A DNA stretch of 5,139 bases from Methanofastidiosum sp. Lineage in GTDB: Archaea > Methanobacteriota_B > Thermococci > Methanofastidiosales > Methanofastidiosaceae. The stretch lies in contig DUKX01000100.1 of the NCBI GenBank assembly GCA_013329085.1, positions 1 through 5,139 on the forward strand, in the 5' to 3' direction. Below the pieces are notes generated by a model. The model made no database searches and was not told the DNA's origin. It worked only from the letters and a program-made list of their open reading frames with translations. Positions 1 to 5,139 of this stretch are shown here, piece by piece (within the stretch, counting starts at the first letter, position 1; the number at the start of each line of letters is the position of its first letter). The position numbers and the translations under genes are program-made.

Positions 1-178
1 AAAATGAATGATCTGGAAATTTTTGGCTTAGTATCTCAATGGCTTTTTTTTCAGATTCATAATCTGCGTCTGTTACTAGGTCAAAATCTCCTTTTTTATA
101 GATCCCACAATCATTTCTATAGTATTTTTTGAGAATCTCTCCAGATGCTCTTGCAGCATTAAAAGCAGTTTGAAGCAT
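1..178 (-). CDS. Inositol monophosphatase family protein, N-terminal part (cut by window edge)
   Basis: The first 59 residues are visible, reading leftward from ATG at 178, and the frame is still open at position 1. The family comprises Mg-dependent sugar-phosphate phosphatases; archaeal members act on inositol 1-phosphate and often also on fructose 1,6-bisphosphate. Evidence is an N-terminal helix with AARASGEIL (residues 8-16), then KGDFDLVTDADYESEK (29-44), which matches the family's K-x-x-x-DLVT-x-x-D-x-x-x-E block, then FPDHSF (54-59), which normally precedes the first metal-binding EE pair; that pair would fall just outside the window. The ATG is the only sensible start, because an in-frame TGA lies at 196-194. 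It sits 4 nt after the yjbQ stop, with a GTTGAT site overlapping that stop, so it is very probably the next gene of the purB-arcS-yjbQ operon. The substrate cannot be decided from this fragment. Confidence 0.86.
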   Translation of the reverse strand, partial: MLQTAFNAARASGEILKKYYRNDCGIYKKGDFDLVTDADYESEKKAIEILSQKFPDHSF

Positions 179-181
179 TAA

Positions 182-187
182 ATCAAC
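182..187 (-). promoter_or_regulatory. Ribosome binding site of the inositol monophosphatase gene
   Basis: GTTGAT on the minus strand is one base from the archaeal site GGTGAT and lies 3 nt before ATG 178. The yjbQ stop codon TGA (185-183) is inside the site, suggesting that translation of the two genes is coupled. Confidence 0.55.
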
Positions 188-608
188 TCTTAATCAGCTT
201 TACATATACGTTCCTTGATCTTGGACCATCAAATTCCATAAAAAAGATTCCTTGCCAAGTTCCAAGAACAAGTTTTTCATTTTCAATAATGATAGTTTTG
301 GACGGGCCAATTATAGAACTTTTTATGTGGGCGTCTGAATTTCCTTCAAGATGTTTATAATCTCTGTCTTTTGGCGCTAATTTTGAGAGAAAAGAGTTAA
401 TGTCTTCCGCTACTGAAGGATCATAGCTTTCGTTAATCATTATCCCTGAAGTGGTGTGGGGCGAGTAAATAAAAGCCACACCTGAAGAGAAATTTGATTT
501 TGAAATAACTTCTTTTATTTCTTTTGTTATTTCAATTGCTTCTATCCTCTTATTTGATCTTAAGTTTATAACGTGGTTCAATCTATCATCTCGCCCGAAT
601 TTTAACAA
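183..608 (-). CDS. yjbQ: YjbQ / UPF0047 family protein (secondary thiamine-phosphate synthase family)
   Basis: This is a small soluble protein of the YjbQ/UPF0047 family. Some members show weak thiamine-phosphate synthase activity, but the physiological role is not settled. Family landmarks are all present: PHTTSG (50-55) followed by INE (58-60) and D63, then GNSDAH (89-94), then LGTWQGIF (115-122) and EFDGPRSR (125-132). The conserved His and Glu residues of the expected active-site pocket are kept. Two TTG starts are possible. TTG 608 gives 141 residues, has AGAGG 5 nt upstream and overlaps arcS by 23 nt. TTG 581 gives 132 residues, begins where family similarity begins, and has GATGAT 3 nt upstream, the same layout as other genes here. 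I report the longer form but consider 581 at least as likely. It is the third gene of the purB-arcS operon. Confidence 0.93.
   Translation of the reverse strand: MLKFGRDDRLNHVINLRSNKRIEAIEITKEIKEVISKSNFSSGVAFIYSPHTTSGIMINESYDPSVAEDINSFLSKLAPKDRDYKHLEGNSDAHIKSSIIGPSKTIIIENEKLVLGTWQGIFFMEFDGPRSRNVYVKLIKS
585..590 (-). promoter_or_regulatory. Candidate ribosome binding site for the internal TTG start (581) of yjbQ
   Basis: GATGAT is one base from GGTGAT and lies 3 nt before TTG 581. The arcS stop TGA (588-586) lies within it. This copies the yjbQ-to-phosphatase junction and argues for the shorter yjbQ. The competing site is AGAGG at 618-614, 5 nt before TTG 608. Confidence 0.45.
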
Positions 609-2172
609 CTTTTCCTCTATTCAATTTTTTCATCATATCTCCCGAAACTACTGCCTCGCCCACACCGATACATTTATTGTTTTTTTGAACTATAACATCA
701 TCGCCAGGCCTAATATTCTCAGAATTACTTATGATGCCTTTAGAAAAGATATCCCCTCTTAAATCAAAATCAATATTTACCCACAAGGAATCTTTTATTA
801 GTTCACCACCAATAACATTCACCTTAATTTTATTCTGGAAAATACCTATTATCTTTTTATTAAAAGTCAAATCTGTAGTTTTTCTTCTTTCTACATAATT
901 AAAAGGTAGATCAAATTCTTTCTTGAATTGAAATGAAAACATTTTTTGTGCTTTAGTTTTATATTCATTAAGAGGCTCTTTATCCCAAAGAACTCTATTC
1001 GCATCAAGAATACTCTTTAATTCTTCAAGAGACCCTTGAGTATATTGTATTTCAAACGGGAGTGTTTCAAGCGCCTTCAAATAAGGACTATTCTCTCCAA
1101 AATGCGCGATTACAACTGGATTATTACACTTATTTAGTAATGAACAAAGTAATCCAGAAAGAGAATCTAACTCTTCTTGATTCCAGTGCCCAGTCACAGG
1201 AATATCATAGTCTGCATAGTCTTCAAGTTCCCTGGGGACTACGCCCAATGGCGATGTAAGAATTAACTGAGATAAATTAGAATATTTATCCTTTAGGATA
1301 TCTCTTAAGAATGAGATAATTTTTGTATGGGATTTAGAGACTCGATAAGGTTTTTTTGCACTGCATGGAAGCAATAATACTATATTCGTTGGGATTGTAT
1401 AATATTGCTCTACCTCTTTTCTCCATCTCACTACCTGCGGCCTATCTAAAGAGATATCATCTATATAATAAGACCTCTTAAATTCCCTTCTCAAATGAAC
1501 TTCAAAAGAATTATAAAACTCTTTGTAGAGAATTCTCAATAATCTTCGGGAATTAACAGATCCATTTGAATACATCTCTACTAATTCGGGCAAAGGGTTT
1601 GAAAGATACTCGCTAAAAAACCGTTCATTGTTTTCTTCGGCCAAGAATAAGTCAAACCCCAGGAAGAGAAATATTGGAATTTCATAATTTTTTGAATCGA
1701 TGAAAAAAATAGAAGAAGGATATTTCTCTTTTAATCTAAAGTAGAAATCAAGAAGAATTCTCTCGTCGGCTATTCTTTTGAAAAAATAAATAGATTTTTT
1801 AGGTATTGACTCAAAAAGTTCTTGATTTATTTCCCTATATTTTGTAAGATAAATCGGAAGGCAGTCTCCTTTTTCTTCTTTGATTATGGATATATTCAGA
1901 CTAGATAATTTTTTTGCTTCTTTTATTGGTAAGTCAAAAGGTATTTGGACAAGTGGTACTGTAGAAAGGTCATATTTACCTCTTTTATAAGTTTCAGCAA
2001 CAAGATATGAGAGGGGTTTTTCAATAGTCATGCTGCCAAATTGAAAATAGTCCTTATTATTTAGAAGAATGTAAGGTGTATTCTCTATATGATCATCTAA
2101 ATTTACCTTGCCTAGCCTATACCCATCTTCATAAAGTATCTCAAAAGAAAGATTATTTTCCAATGACATCAT
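586..2172 (-). CDS. arcS: Archaeosine synthase ArcS (preQ0-tRNA lysine transferase, alpha subunit)
   Basis: ArcS modifies tRNA position 15. After archaeal TGT inserts preQ0, ArcS adds lysine to its nitrile, and a radical SAM partner (RaSEA) then cleaves the adduct to give archaeosine. The decisive sign is PCSAKKPYRVSKSH at residues 269-282, an exact match to the family motif PC-x3-KPY-x2-S-x2-H. Residues 1 to about 250 form the degenerate TGT-like part. The five cysteines (104, 270, 343, 349, 501) do not form the CxCxxC zinc motif of true TGTs, as expected for ArcS. Residues about 447-528 are a C-terminal PUA RNA-binding domain, with IRPGDDVIV at 487-495 and GVGEAVVSG at 503-511. The length of 528 is close to full-length euryarchaeal ArcS. 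The start is ATG 2172 or the next codon, ATG 2169; an in-frame TAG at 2178-2176 excludes anything longer. It overlaps the end of purB by 20 nt, so translational coupling is likely. RaSEA is not in the window. Confidence 0.94.
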   Translation of the reverse strand: MMSLENNLSFEILYEDGYRLGKVNLDDHIENTPYILLNNKDYFQFGSMTIEKPLSYLVAETYKRGKYDLSTVPLVQIPFDLPIKEAKKLSSLNISIIKEEKGDCLPIYLTKYREINQELFESIPKKSIYFFKRIADERILLDFYFRLKEKYPSSIFFIDSKNYEIPIFLFLGFDLFLAEENNERFFSEYLSNPLPELVEMYSNGSVNSRRLLRILYKEFYNSFEVHLRREFKRSYYIDDISLDRPQVVRWRKEVEQYYTIPTNIVLLLPCSAKKPYRVSKSHTKIISFLRDILKDKYSNLSQLILTSPLGVVPRELEDYADYDIPVTGHWNQEELDSLSGLLCSLLNKCNNPVVIAHFGENSPYLKALETLPFEIQYTQGSLEELKSILDANRVLWDKEPLNEYKTKAQKMFSFQFKKEFDLPFNYVERRKTTDLTFNKKIIGIFQNKIKVNVIGGELIKDSLWVNIDFDLRGDIFSKGIISNSENIRPGDDVIVQKNNKCIGVGEAVVSGDMMKKLNRGKVVKIRAR

Positions 2173-3460
2173 CCACTATCTCTTTAGCATACCCAATATA
2201 TTTTTCAGGATTTAATGCATCATTTATTTCAGATTCAGATAATAGTTCTCTTATCTTATTATCTTTCTTGACATTGTCAATGAATCTTCCTTCTTTCATA
2301 GAAACTACCCTCATTGTTTCATGCGCATCCTGCCTTCCCATACCTTTCTCAACTAATTTTAGCATTAGAACTTCTGCCAAATTTGAATATCCAGTAAGCT
2401 CTAAGTTCTTTTTTACATTTGACTCATAAAATACTAGATTAGATAAAACTTTGATAGTGCCCTTGAGCATCTCATCCAATAATATAAATGACTCAGGATG
2501 AATTACCCTCTCACATGAGGAGTTTGTAAGATCTCTTTCATGCCATAAGGGATTATTAAGTATCGCAGGAAATACATTAGAATATACTACTCTTGCAAGA
2601 CCACATATTTTTTCACATGTTACGGGATTTTTTTTGTTCGGCATAGTTGAAGAGCCAACTTGTTTTTTACCAAATCCTTCTGCAATTTCCATTATTTCTG
2701 TTCTTTGAAGGTTTCTTATTTCCAAAGCTAGTTTATCTAGGGTTGAAGCCAAAGAAGCTAAAGAGAACATAACATCTGCATATGTGTCTCTAGATACAAC
2801 CTGATTTGATATTTTGGCCATTTTAATACCAAGAATATCCCCAACTTTTTTCTGAAGTTCAGGGCCATCTTTGTAGGACGCCATAGTTCCAACGGCCCCA
2901 GATATCTTACCAGAAACATTACTATATGAAAATTCGAGCCTATCTCTAGCTCTTCTTATCTCATCTAAGAAAAGAGCAAACTTCATTCCATATGTAGTTG
3001 GTATAGCATGTTGTCCGTGAGTTCTTCCCACACAAACTGTATTGCGATATTTTTTGGATAATCCTATAAGTATGTCTTCAAGTTTATTTAAATCAGAAAA
3101 AACAATCTTAAAAGCTTCAACAAATTGGAGGGCAGTTGCAGAATCATTAATATCGTTCGAAGTTGCCCCCAGATGCACATATTTTCCATGAACTCCACAT
3201 TGCTCAGAAAGTGAAAGGACTAATGCCATTATATCATGATTTATTTCTGATTCTATCTGTTTCATTCTTTCTAGAGAAACATATTTTGTATTTGCTTTCT
3301 TGAAAATCTCATCGCCTGCTTCTTTCGGTATGTGGCCTAATTCTGAATGAGCTTTTGCTATTGCCCCTTCAACTAGAAGCATCTTATTTAATCTTTCCTC
3401 CTCATCAAATATTTTTCTCATTTCTAAAGAACCATATCTATTATCAATTGGATGAATCAT
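2153..3460 (-). CDS. purB: Adenylosuccinate lyase
   Basis: PurB catalyses two fumarate-releasing steps of purine synthesis: SAICAR to AICAR, and adenylosuccinate to AMP. It is a cytosolic homotetramer of the fumarase/aspartase superfamily. The N-terminus IHPIDNRYGS (2-11) is the usual PurB opening and supports ATG 3460. Further landmarks are NHDIMA (74-79), HLGATSNDINDSATALQ (96-112, with the TSxD block), GRTHGQHAIPTTYG (145-158, with H148 as the expected general acid), the signature loop GSSTMPNKKNP (269-279, with the catalytic serine), and RDLTNSSCERV (309-319). At 435 residues it has the length of the short archaeal/Bacillus type. No residue expected for activity is missing. It is the first gene of the operon with arcS, yjbQ and the phosphatase gene. 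Transcription probably starts from a TATA-like element only about 25-30 nt upstream, giving a very short leader or none. Confidence 0.97.
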   Translation of the reverse strand: MIHPIDNRYGSLEMRKIFDEEERLNKMLLVEGAIAKAHSELGHIPKEAGDEIFKKANTKYVSLERMKQIESEINHDIMALVLSLSEQCGVHGKYVHLGATSNDINDSATALQFVEAFKIVFSDLNKLEDILIGLSKKYRNTVCVGRTHGQHAIPTTYGMKFALFLDEIRRARDRLEFSYSNVSGKISGAVGTMASYKDGPELQKKVGDILGIKMAKISNQVVSRDTYADVMFSLASLASTLDKLALEIRNLQRTEIMEIAEGFGKKQVGSSTMPNKKNPVTCEKICGLARVVYSNVFPAILNNPLWHERDLTNSSCERVIHPESFILLDEMLKGTIKVLSNLVFYESNVKKNLELTGYSNLAEVLMLKLVEKGMGRQDAHETMRVVSMKEGRFIDNVKKDNKIRELLSESEINDALNPEKYIGYAKEIVDDVIGK

Positions 3461-3480
3461 TATAATCCCTAATCAATTTT

Positions 3481-3498
3481 TATAAATAAAGTTTATTA
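3481..3498 (-). promoter_or_regulatory. Predicted archaeal promoter of the purB operon
   Basis: On the minus strand TTTATTTATA (3490-3481) forms a TATA box about 21-30 nt before the purB ATG, with A-rich TAATAAAC just upstream as a possible BRE. The spacing places the start of transcription close to the ATG. Only AGGGAT (3470-3465), a weak ribosome binding site, lies between. The region is AT-rich, so chance similarity cannot be excluded. Confidence 0.5.
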
Positions 3499-3531
3499 AG
3501 TTTTTTGACAAATTGCATCAAAAATAATAAA
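3492..3531. repeat. Nested inverted repeat in the purB / SemiSWEET divergent promoter region
   Basis: Two pairs of 7-nt perfect arms are nested. The outer pair is TTTATTA (3492-3498) and TAATAAA (3525-3531). The inner pair is TTTTTGA (3502-3508) and TCAAAAA (3518-3524), around a 9-nt spacer. The left side carries 3 extra bases between its arms. It lies directly upstream of the purB TATA element and ends 4 nt before the SemiSWEET BRE-like element, as an operator serving both promoters would. The composition is strongly AT, so significance is uncertain. Confidence 0.4.
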
Positions 3532-3535
3532 GTTA

Positions 3536-3560
3536 CCGAAAGACATATGATTTAAATATA
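3536..3560 (+). promoter_or_regulatory. Predicted promoter of the SemiSWEET gene
   Basis: CCGAAA (3536-3541) resembles a BRE and lies at -38 to -33 if transcription begins at the A of ATG 3574. The AT-rich stretch CATATGATTTAAATATA (3544-3560) follows as the TATA region. No Shine-Dalgarno sequence precedes the ATG, which fits a leaderless mRNA. The exact TATA octamer is ambiguous. Confidence 0.45.
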
Positions 3561-3573
3561 TATTCTACAATGT

Positions 3574-3828
3574 ATGGACATTATTACGATTATCGGCCTA
3601 ACAGCTGCGTTCCTTACTACTGTCTCGTCATTACCTCAAGTAATTAAGACTATTAGATTAAAAGAAACAAGAGACATATCTTTCTGGATGTGGACTTTTC
3701 TATCCGTAGGGATATTTTTATGGCTAATATACGGATTATACAAAAAAGACCTTCCCATTATTTTAGCAAATGGAATATCGTTATTCCTCGTATTAATTGT
3801 ACTGGGCTTAAAAATAAAATATAAGTAA
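3574..3828 (+). CDS. SemiSWEET family sugar transporter (PQ-loop / MtN3)
   Basis: SemiSWEETs are three-helix membrane proteins that work as homodimers and carry sugars down their gradient. At 84 residues this one has the normal length. Helix 1 spans about 4-24 and ends in the PQ-loop motif SLPQVIKT (19-26). The linker KETRDIS (30-36) precedes helix 2 (about 37-56), and helix 3 spans about 60-80. W50 and N66 are 16 residues apart and match the Trp and Asn that bind substrate in characterised SemiSWEETs such as that of Leptospira biflexa (W48 and N64). The C-terminus is lysine-rich (LKIKYK), consistent with a cytosolic tail. The substrate is not predictable. It is the only plus-strand gene in the window. 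It diverges from purB and its stop lies 1 nt from that of the opposing HExxH gene, so it is a single-gene transcript. Confidence 0.92.
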   Translation: MDIITIIGLTAAFLTTVSSLPQVIKTIRLKETRDISFWMWTFLSVGIFLWLIYGLYKKDLPIILANGISLFLVLIVLGLKIKYK

Positions 3829-3829
3829 A
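3805..3829 (-). terminator. Likely T-rich terminator of the HExxH gene transcript
   Basis: Just past the stop codon at 3830 the minus strand reads TTTACTTATATTTTATTTTT, a series of T-runs of the kind that ends archaeal transcription without needing a hairpin. It is the antisense of the lysine-rich C-terminus of the SemiSWEET gene. Confidence 0.45.
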
Positions 3830-3870
3830 TTATTTCTTTTGATTACATTCTTTTATCATTTCTTTTAATT
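3830..3870 (+). terminator. Likely T-rich terminator of the SemiSWEET transcript
   Basis: Immediately after the SemiSWEET stop the plus strand has repeated T-runs (TTATTTCTTTT at 3830-3840, TTCTTTTATCATTTCTTTT at 3848-3866) with no clear hairpin. This fits U-tract-driven archaeal termination. The sequence is the antisense of the lysine-rich C-terminus of the HExxH gene. Confidence 0.45.
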
Positions 3871-4597
3871 CTACTACTTCATCAATTACCTTCCAACCTT
3901 CGCCCAAATAAATTGTATCGACTAAGTTTCTTAAGAAAGCAAGATTTGACTTGGGGTCGTTAAGATCGTGCTTAGATACTAAATTTAATATTTTTTCTAA
4001 AAAAGAAAATGTAACCGGAAAGTCTTCTTGAAGTAGTTCAATAAGGTCATTTTTTAGTTCTTCCGAGCAGTTCAATGCATCATCGGCAAATAAAAGCGCA
4101 AACTCGGCCCATCGATCCCCTAACATTAGTTCAGGGCCCCTAGTTAGATTATTTAAATTGGACTTTGTTCTTGTATCAATCATTTTTTGCGGATCATGCC
4201 CGAGGCTCCTCTGAAGTTTGTAAAGAGGAGAATGCTGGGCTAAAGAATTCATATTAATATCTATCCCGCTTTGTCTATTATATTTATTTACTAATCCTTT
4301 GAATCCCTTAACCATTAAGATCCAATGTCCTATTTCATGCGTTATTAGTAATGGATCAAAAGATTTTGGATTTTCTAACCATATTGGCAATACTACATTC
4401 CCATCTATCACCGCAGGATATGCACTATTAAGTTCCCCCGGTATATGTTTTAATTCAGGATTATCCTTTCGATCACCCATCATTATTTCAATTGGGTAAC
4501 CAAGCAATTCTTCTGATAATTTTTTCCATAAATCGAGAAATTTCGAAGTTGGTTCATCTGCCATTTTTCTTATATAACTTTCAGGTAAAGGATTCAT
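3830..4597 (-). CDS. Putative zinc metallopeptidase-like protein with HExxH motif, family unknown
   Basis: I do not recognise this 255-residue protein. It has no signal peptide and no membrane segment, so it should be cytosolic. Its one clear motif is ITHEIGHWIL (85-94), in which H87, E88 and H91 form the HExxH zinc site of many metallopeptidases. The preceding stretch VIDGNVVLPIWL (63-74) looks like the edge strand usually found before such a helix. A helix DRWAEFALLFADDAL (161-175) could supply E165 as third ligand, in the manner of gluzincin or ImmA/IrrE-type proteins, although H122 and H134 are alternatives. The C-terminal part, about 176-255, is helical and charged. The ATG at 4597 is fixed by a perfect GGTGAT 3 nt upstream. 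It follows the transporter gene by 24 nt and is probably co-transcribed with it. Enzyme activity is inference; the motif could be structural. Confidence 0.85.
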   Translation of the reverse strand: MNPLPESYIRKMADEPTSKFLDLWKKLSEELLGYPIEIMMGDRKDNPELKHIPGELNSAYPAVIDGNVVLPIWLENPKSFDPLLITHEIGHWILMVKGFKGLVNKYNRQSGIDINMNSLAQHSPLYKLQRSLGHDPQKMIDTRTKSNLNNLTRGPELMLGDRWAEFALLFADDALNCSEELKNDLIELLQEDFPVTFSFLEKILNLVSKHDLNDPKSNLAFLRNLVDTIYLGEGWKVIDEVVELKEMIKECNQKK

Positions 4598-4600
4598 TTA

Positions 4601-4606
4601 ATCACC
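4601..4606 (-). promoter_or_regulatory. Ribosome binding site of the HExxH gene
   Basis: GGTGAT on the minus strand is a perfect match to the archaeal anti-Shine-Dalgarno complement, 3 nt before ATG 4597. It decides the start of the gene and lies in the 24-nt gap after the transporter stop. Confidence 0.75.
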
Positions 4607-4621
4607 AATAAAATACTAATA

Positions 4622-5139
4622 TTAATCATTATCGGATTCCGTTATAATCTCAATTCCTTCTTTTACAAGAAATATAAAGATTATTATGCCTACTATTGGG
4701 TCAGCCTGCCAAAATCCAAATAAATAATTCAAAGTTAGGCCTAAAAAAAGGGGAAGAGATAAGAAAGAGCATGCAAGAGTTTCTTTTGAATCTGCAACAA
4801 GCGCTTTGCTACCTATCTTTTTTCCAATAGAGTTTTTCTGATAAAACAGCAAGGGCATTATCAATAGTGAGGCTATTGCAATAATTATTCCAGCTATTGA
4901 GGGATCAGGTTTTTCTACAACGATGAGTTTTCTTATTGACTCTACTAAAACATAAAAACCTAGGATAAAAAAAGTTAATCCTACTAGTTTGGTTGCTTTT
5001 TTCTCTATATCTAACTCTTCATCTGCACCTACAAAACCATGTTTTTTTAATCTCCAAATTAAAATAATTCCTGATATTGATTCAACGATGCTATCAAGAC
5101 CAAATCCTATCAAAGCAATACTATTTGAAAGACTTCCAA
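4622..5139 (-). CDS. Cation transporter, CDF-like (short TMEM163-like type), start outside window
   Basis: The reading frame runs off the right edge. Codons before the TTG at 5113 continue in frame as GSLSNSIAL and match family sequence, so 5113 is not the start. About 171 residues are visible. The residue numbers that follow count from that TTG as 1. FGLDSIVES (4-12) is the helix-2 metal motif with D7 and E11. Hydrophobic helices follow at about 43-61 and 72-91. ADSKETLACSFLSL (107-120) is the helix-5 block, and FWQADPIVGIII (134-145) begins the last helix. Compared with classical CDF zinc exporters, the helix-5 HxxxD pair is replaced by E111 and C115, and the cytosolic C-terminal metal-binding domain is absent, because the protein ends soon after the last helix (KEGIEI, 151-156). 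Both are usual for this short subfamily. Divalent metal export is likely, but the metal is unknown. The HExxH gene follows 24 nt downstream. Confidence 0.88.
   Translation of the reverse strand, partial: GSLSNSIALIGFGLDSIVESISGIILIWRLKKHGFVGADEELDIEKKATKLVGLTFFILGFYVLVESIRKLIVVEKPDPSIAGIIIAIASLLIMPLLFYQKNSIGKKIGSKALVADSKETLACSFLSLPLFLGLTLNYLFGFWQADPIVGIIIFIFLVKEGIEIITESDND

Noticed and set aside
1062..1259. Plus-strand open frame of 65 codons inside arcS
   Set aside because: It lies wholly antisense to a well-supported gene, has no recognisable similarity, and I see no upstream signal for it.
2076..2429. Plus-strand open frame of 117 codons across the purB/arcS junction
   Set aside because: It is antisense to two conserved genes, and its Ser/Phe/Leu-rich composition is what antisense of Lys/Glu-rich AT-rich coding sequence gives.
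3505..3530. Bacterial-type promoter: TTGACA (3505-3510) followed by TAATAA
   Set aside because: Spacing to the AT-rich hexamer is only 14 nt, and the gene content points to an archaeon with TATA/BRE promoters.
4299..4499. Plus-strand open frame of 66 codons inside the HExxH gene
   Set aside because: It is antisense to a gene with a perfect ribosome binding site, and no family features are visible.
5111..5113. TTG at 5113 as the start codon of the cation transporter
   Set aside because: The codons upstream (GSLSNSIAL) stay open to the window edge and match the family's conserved helix, so the gene begins outside the window.

Overview
The window looks like a piece of an AT-rich euryarchaeal chromosome. 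The main taxonomic clue is a full-length ArcS (archaeosine synthase, lysine-transferase type), an enzyme of tRNA G15 modification known from archaea. Supporting clues are a short archaeal-style PurB, GGTGAT-type ribosome binding sites placed 3 nt before start codons, and TATA/BRE-like promoter elements with little or no leader. A lineage such as Methanofastidiosa or a relative of Thermococci is possible, but the sequence alone does not fix it.

Layout from right to left, as the minus strand is transcribed: (1) 5139-4622, the 3' part of a short cation-diffusion-facilitator-like membrane protein, its start lying outside the window. (2) 4597-3830, a soluble protein of unknown family with a zinc-peptidase HExxH motif, preceded by a perfect GGTGAT site 24 nt after the transporter, so probably co-transcribed with it. 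(3) 3574-3828 on the plus strand, a SemiSWEET sugar transporter whose stop codon lies 1 nt from the stop codon of gene 2. (4) A 113-nt divergent promoter region, 3461-3573, containing a nested inverted repeat. (5) A tightly packed minus-strand operon: purB (3460-2153), arcS (2172-586), yjbQ (608 or 581 to 183) and an inositol-monophosphatase-family gene (178 to beyond position 1). purB and arcS overlap by 20 nt. The later junctions are about 4 nt apart, or overlap in the case of yjbQ if its upstream start is used.

The operon joins purine nucleotide synthesis (PurB), archaeosine formation in tRNA (ArcS; the preQ0 precursor itself derives from GTP), a YjbQ/UPF0047 protein of uncertain physiological role and a sugar-phosphate phosphatase. 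The individual functions are mostly housekeeping. A common logic beyond co-expression is inference. The least explained parts are the HExxH protein, the dyad in the divergent promoter region, and the stop-codon-inside-Shine-Dalgarno arrangement between operon genes. I found no RNA genes, CRISPR arrays, insertion sequences or phage genes, and no gene-free stretch longer than 113 bases.
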